Below, one piece after another: positions 4,947 through 6,852 of a stretch of DNA of 6,852 nt. The stretch is from Burkholderiaceae bacterium (GTDB lineage: Bacteria > Pseudomonadota > Gammaproteobacteria > Burkholderiales > Burkholderiaceae). The notes under the pieces are model-generated. The model did no database searches. It saw only the letters and a program-made list of their open reading frames with translations, and was not told the DNA's origin. A program made the translations under genes and the position numbers. Within the stretch, counting starts at the first letter, position 1. Each line of letters opens with the position of its first letter. The stretch lies in contig JAKONL010000272.1 in assembly GCA_022701965.1 (NCBI GenBank), positions 1 through 6,852 on the forward strand, read 5' to 3'.

Positions 4947-4952
4947 CTCGCT

Positions 4953-6758
4953 ATGACCTTTGCGGTTCATGGGCTGCCCGTGGCGCGGGGGATCGCCATC
5001 GGGCGCGCGGTGCTGGTCGTCTCCAGTCGCATCGACGTCGCGCACTACTTCATCAAGCCGGAGCAGGTCGAGACCGAGATCGGCCGGGTGCGCAGCGCGC
5101 GCAATGCGGTCGCCGAGGAACTGACCAAGCTGCAGGCCAGCGTGGCGCTGATGGGCCCCAACGACGCGCCGCACGAACTCGCCGCACTGCTCGAGGTGCA
5201 CCAGATGCTGCTGCAGGACGAGGCGCTGTCGACCGGCGTCAAGCAGTGGATCACCAGCCGGCTCTACAACGCCGAATGGGCGCTGACGACCCAGCTGGAG
5301 GTGATCGCGCGCCAGTTCGACGAAATGGAGGACGAGTACCTGCGCGAGCGCAAGGCCGACCTCGAGCAGGTCGTCGAGCGCGTGCTGCACCGCATGAAGG
5401 GCACGGCCGCCGTGCTGGCGCCCAGCCCGCCGCGGCGCAAGCGCGCGGCCGCGCAGGACGACGAAGGGCACGACGATCCGACCGCCGGCGACGGCATCGA
5501 CGTGCCGCTGGTACTGATCGCGCACGACCTGTCGCCGGCGGACATGCTGCAGTTCAAGAAGAGCGTGTTCGCGGGCTTCGTGACCGACGTTGGCGGCCGC
5601 ACCTCGCACACGGCGATCGTCGCGCGCAGCATGGACATCCCGGCGGTGGTCGGCGCGCGCACGGCGAGCCAGCTGGTGCGCCAGGACGACTGGGTCATCA
5701 TCGACGGCGATGCCGGCGTGGTGATCGTCGACCCGTCGCCGATCATCCTGGCCGAATACGGATTCAAGCAGCGCCAGGGCGACCTCGAACGCGGCCGGCT
5801 GGCCCGCCTGCGCCACAAGCCCGCCGTGACCCTCGACGGCGAGCGCGTCGACCTGCTCGCCAACATCGAGATGCCCGAGGACACGCCGGGCGCCGTGAAG
5901 GCCGGCGCGGTCGGCGTAGGGTTGTTCCGCAGCGAATTCCTCTTCATGGGCCGCGAGGCGCAGCGTCTCACGCGGCTGCCCGACGAGGAGGAGCAGTACG
6001 ACGCCTACCGGCGTGCCGCCGAGGGCATGCAGGGCATGCCGGTGACGATCCGCACGATCGACATCGGCGCCGACAAGCCGCTCGACGGCAAGGCGTCGCG
6101 CCAGGAGCACCTGAATCCTGCCCTGGGCCTGCGCGCCATCCGCTGGAGCCTGGCGGACCCGGCCATGTTCCTGACGCAATTGCGCGCGATCCTGCGCGCC
6201 GCCGCGCACGGCGAGATCCACCTGCTGATTCCGATGCTCGCCCATGCCAGCGAGATCCACCAGACGCTGGCGCTCATCGCGCAGGCGCGCGAGCAGCTCG
6301 ACCGGCGCGGCGCGGCCTACGGCCACGTGAAGCTCGGCGCGATGATCGAGATCCCGGCGGCGGCGCTCACGCTGCGCACGTTCCTCAGGCACTTCGATTT
6401 CCTGTCGATCGGGACCAACGACCTGATCCAGTACACGCTGGCCATCGACCGTGCCGACGAGGCCGTGGCACACCTCTACGACCCGTCGCATCCGGCGGTG
6501 CTGAGGCTGGTTGCGAACACGATCGCCGAGTGCGTGCGGCAGGGCAAGGGCGTGAGCGTATGCGGCGAGATGGCCGGCGACGTGATGTTCACGCGCCTGC
6601 TGCTGGGTCTCGGGCTGCGCAGCTTCTCGATGCATCCGTCGCAGATCCTGGCCGTGAAGCAGGAGGTGCTGCGTGCCGACACCGGCAAGCTCGCGACATG
6701 GGCGCAAGGCGTGCTGGACGCCGACGACCCGGCAGCGGCGCTCGGCGCGCCGCGCTGA
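4953..6758 (+). CDS. ptsI: Phosphoenolpyruvate-protein phosphotransferase (enzyme I)
   Basis: Enzyme I starts the PTS cascade: it autophosphorylates from PEP and phosphorylates HPr. The protein has 601 residues (E. coli 575). In order: the N-terminal/HPr-binding helical region (1-150), then the phosphohistidine domain with GGRTSHTAIVAR at 214-225 (His219, equivalent to E. coli His189), then the PEP-binding TIM barrel. Barrel motifs include GVGLFRSEFLFM (321-332, Arg326), IRTIDIGADKP (366-376), NPALGLRAIRW (388-398), GAMIEIPAA (462-470), DFLSIGTNDLIQYTLAIDR (482-500) and VCGEMAGD (536-543, with catalytic Cys537). All key residues are present, so it should be active. The length excess is mainly a charged linker of about 25-30 residues at about 156-181, before the phosphohistidine domain. 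The start is ATG 4953. It converges on lipA, with 9 bp between stop codons. Confidence 0.97.
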   Translation: MTFAVHGLPVARGIAIGRAVLVVSSRIDVAHYFIKPEQVETEIGRVRSARNAVAEELTKLQASVALMGPNDAPHELAALLEVHQMLLQDEALSTGVKQWITSRLYNAEWALTTQLEVIARQFDEMEDEYLRERKADLEQVVERVLHRMKGTAAVLAPSPPRRKRAAAQDDEGHDDPTAGDGIDVPLVLIAHDLSPADMLQFKKSVFAGFVTDVGGRTSHTAIVARSMDIPAVVGARTASQLVRQDDWVIIDGDAGVVIVDPSPIILAEYGFKQRQGDLERGRLARLRHKPAVTLDGERVDLLANIEMPEDTPGAVKAGAVGVGLFRSEFLFMGREAQRLTRLPDEEEQYDAYRRAAEGMQGMPVTIRTIDIGADKPLDGKASRQEHLNPALGLRAIRWSLADPAMFLTQLRAILRAAAHGEIHLLIPMLAHASEIHQTLALIAQAREQLDRRGAAYGHVKLGAMIEIPAAALTLRTFLRHFDFLSIGTNDLIQYTLAIDRADEAVAHLYDPSHPAVLRLVANTIAECVRQGKGVSVCGEMAGDVMFTRLLLGLGLRSFSMHPSQILAVKQEVLRADTGKLATWAQGVLDADDPAAALGAPR

Positions 6759-6767
6759 CTGGCGGCG

Positions 6768-6852
6768 TCAGACGCCCGCGGCGTGCGCCTGTTCGTCGGC
6801 GTGATAGCTCGAACGCACCATCGCGCCGACGGCGGCATGCGTGAAACCCATC
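6768..6852 (-). CDS. lipA: Lipoyl synthase, C-terminal 27 residues (cut by window edge)
   Basis: Lipoyl synthase is a radical SAM enzyme that inserts two sulfurs into protein-bound octanoyl groups. Only the last 27 codons lie here, read from 6851 down to the TGA at 6770-6768. They read MGFTHAAVGAMVRSSYHADEQ and then AHAAGV. This matches the LipA C-terminus (GFTHAACGPFVRSSYHAD in E. coli). The RSSYHAD motif is the family hallmark and includes the serine known to ligate the auxiliary iron-sulfur cluster. The gene converges on ptsI with a 9-bp gap and no room for a terminator. The short stretch is distinctive enough for a firm call. Confidence 0.93.
   Translation of the reverse strand, partial: MGFTHAAVGAMVRSSYHADEQAHAAGV

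Noticed and set aside
4893..4952. GTG at 4893 as the ptsI start, giving 20 extra residues
   Set aside because: The added residues come from the intergenic repeat, do not resemble enzyme I, and a good Shine-Dalgarno sequence (4941-4946) points to ATG 4953.
4671..6707. A 678-codon open frame on the - strand, antisense to ptsI and ptsH
   Set aside because: Its product is His/Arg/Ala/Gln/Val-rich with no recognisable domain, while the + strand encodes complete enzyme I with all motifs. It is the usual mirror frame of a high-GC gene.
5246..6844. A 532-codon + strand open frame overlapping ptsI in another frame
   Set aside because: The product is almost entirely Arg/Ala/Gly/His/Pro, typical of an out-of-frame reading of high-GC codons. 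It ignores the strongly conserved enzyme I frame.

Overview
The window is high-GC bacterial chromosomal DNA, densely packed with mostly housekeeping genes. The ribosomal proteins, the two-cysteine (not Rcs-type) TlpA variant, the DUF4197 protein and the EIIA-HPr-EI set all look like Betaproteobacteria, order Burkholderiales. The long Arg/Gly-rich tail on ribosomal protein S3 and the general gene content suggest an Alcaligenaceae-like member (Bordetella/Achromobacter/Pigmentiphaga neighbourhood). That family-level placement is inference from memory of protein sequences, not a database result.

Region 1 (1-1598) is the 3' end of an S10-type ribosomal protein operon on the + strand: rpsC (5' end cut off), rplP, rpmC and rpsQ. 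It is closed by a strong intrinsic terminator. A perfect 8-bp hairpin lies between rpsC and rplP. The rplN-led spc operon that follows rpsQ in many proteobacteria is not present here.

Region 2 (1599-4009) holds redox and cell-envelope genes. A Prx5-type peroxiredoxin (+) converges on a TlpA-like exported thioredoxin (-). The TlpA gene is divergent, by only 14 bp, from a two-gene + strand unit made of an exported DUF4197 protein and an unrecognised exported protein that starts on an ATGA overlap. A peroxiredoxin, a periplasmic thiol-disulfide protein and an exported protein with two mature cysteines sit side by side, so a shared envelope or redox role is possible but unproven.

Region 3 (4010-6758) is the phosphotransferase regulatory cascade: a mannose-family EIIA, HPr (ptsH) and enzyme I (ptsI). 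EI takes phosphate from PEP on His219, passes it to HPr His15, and then to EIIA His9. No EIIB or EIIC transporter subunit is present, which fits a regulatory rather than sugar-importing PTS. The EIIA and ptsH genes overlap by 32 nt. In contrast, ptsH and ptsI are separated by 151 bp holding a structured, repeat-like element. EI carries an extra charged linker before its phosphohistidine domain.

Region 4 (6768-6852) is the last 27 codons of lipA (lipoyl synthase) on the - strand, ending 9 bp from the ptsI stop.

I see no mobile element genes, CRISPR array, tRNA or rRNA, and no evidence for a wholly new multi-gene system. The points worth a second look are small: the rpsC-rplP hairpin, the L29 N-terminal extension, the ptsH-ptsI repeat element, the EI linker, and the uncharacterised envelope pair.
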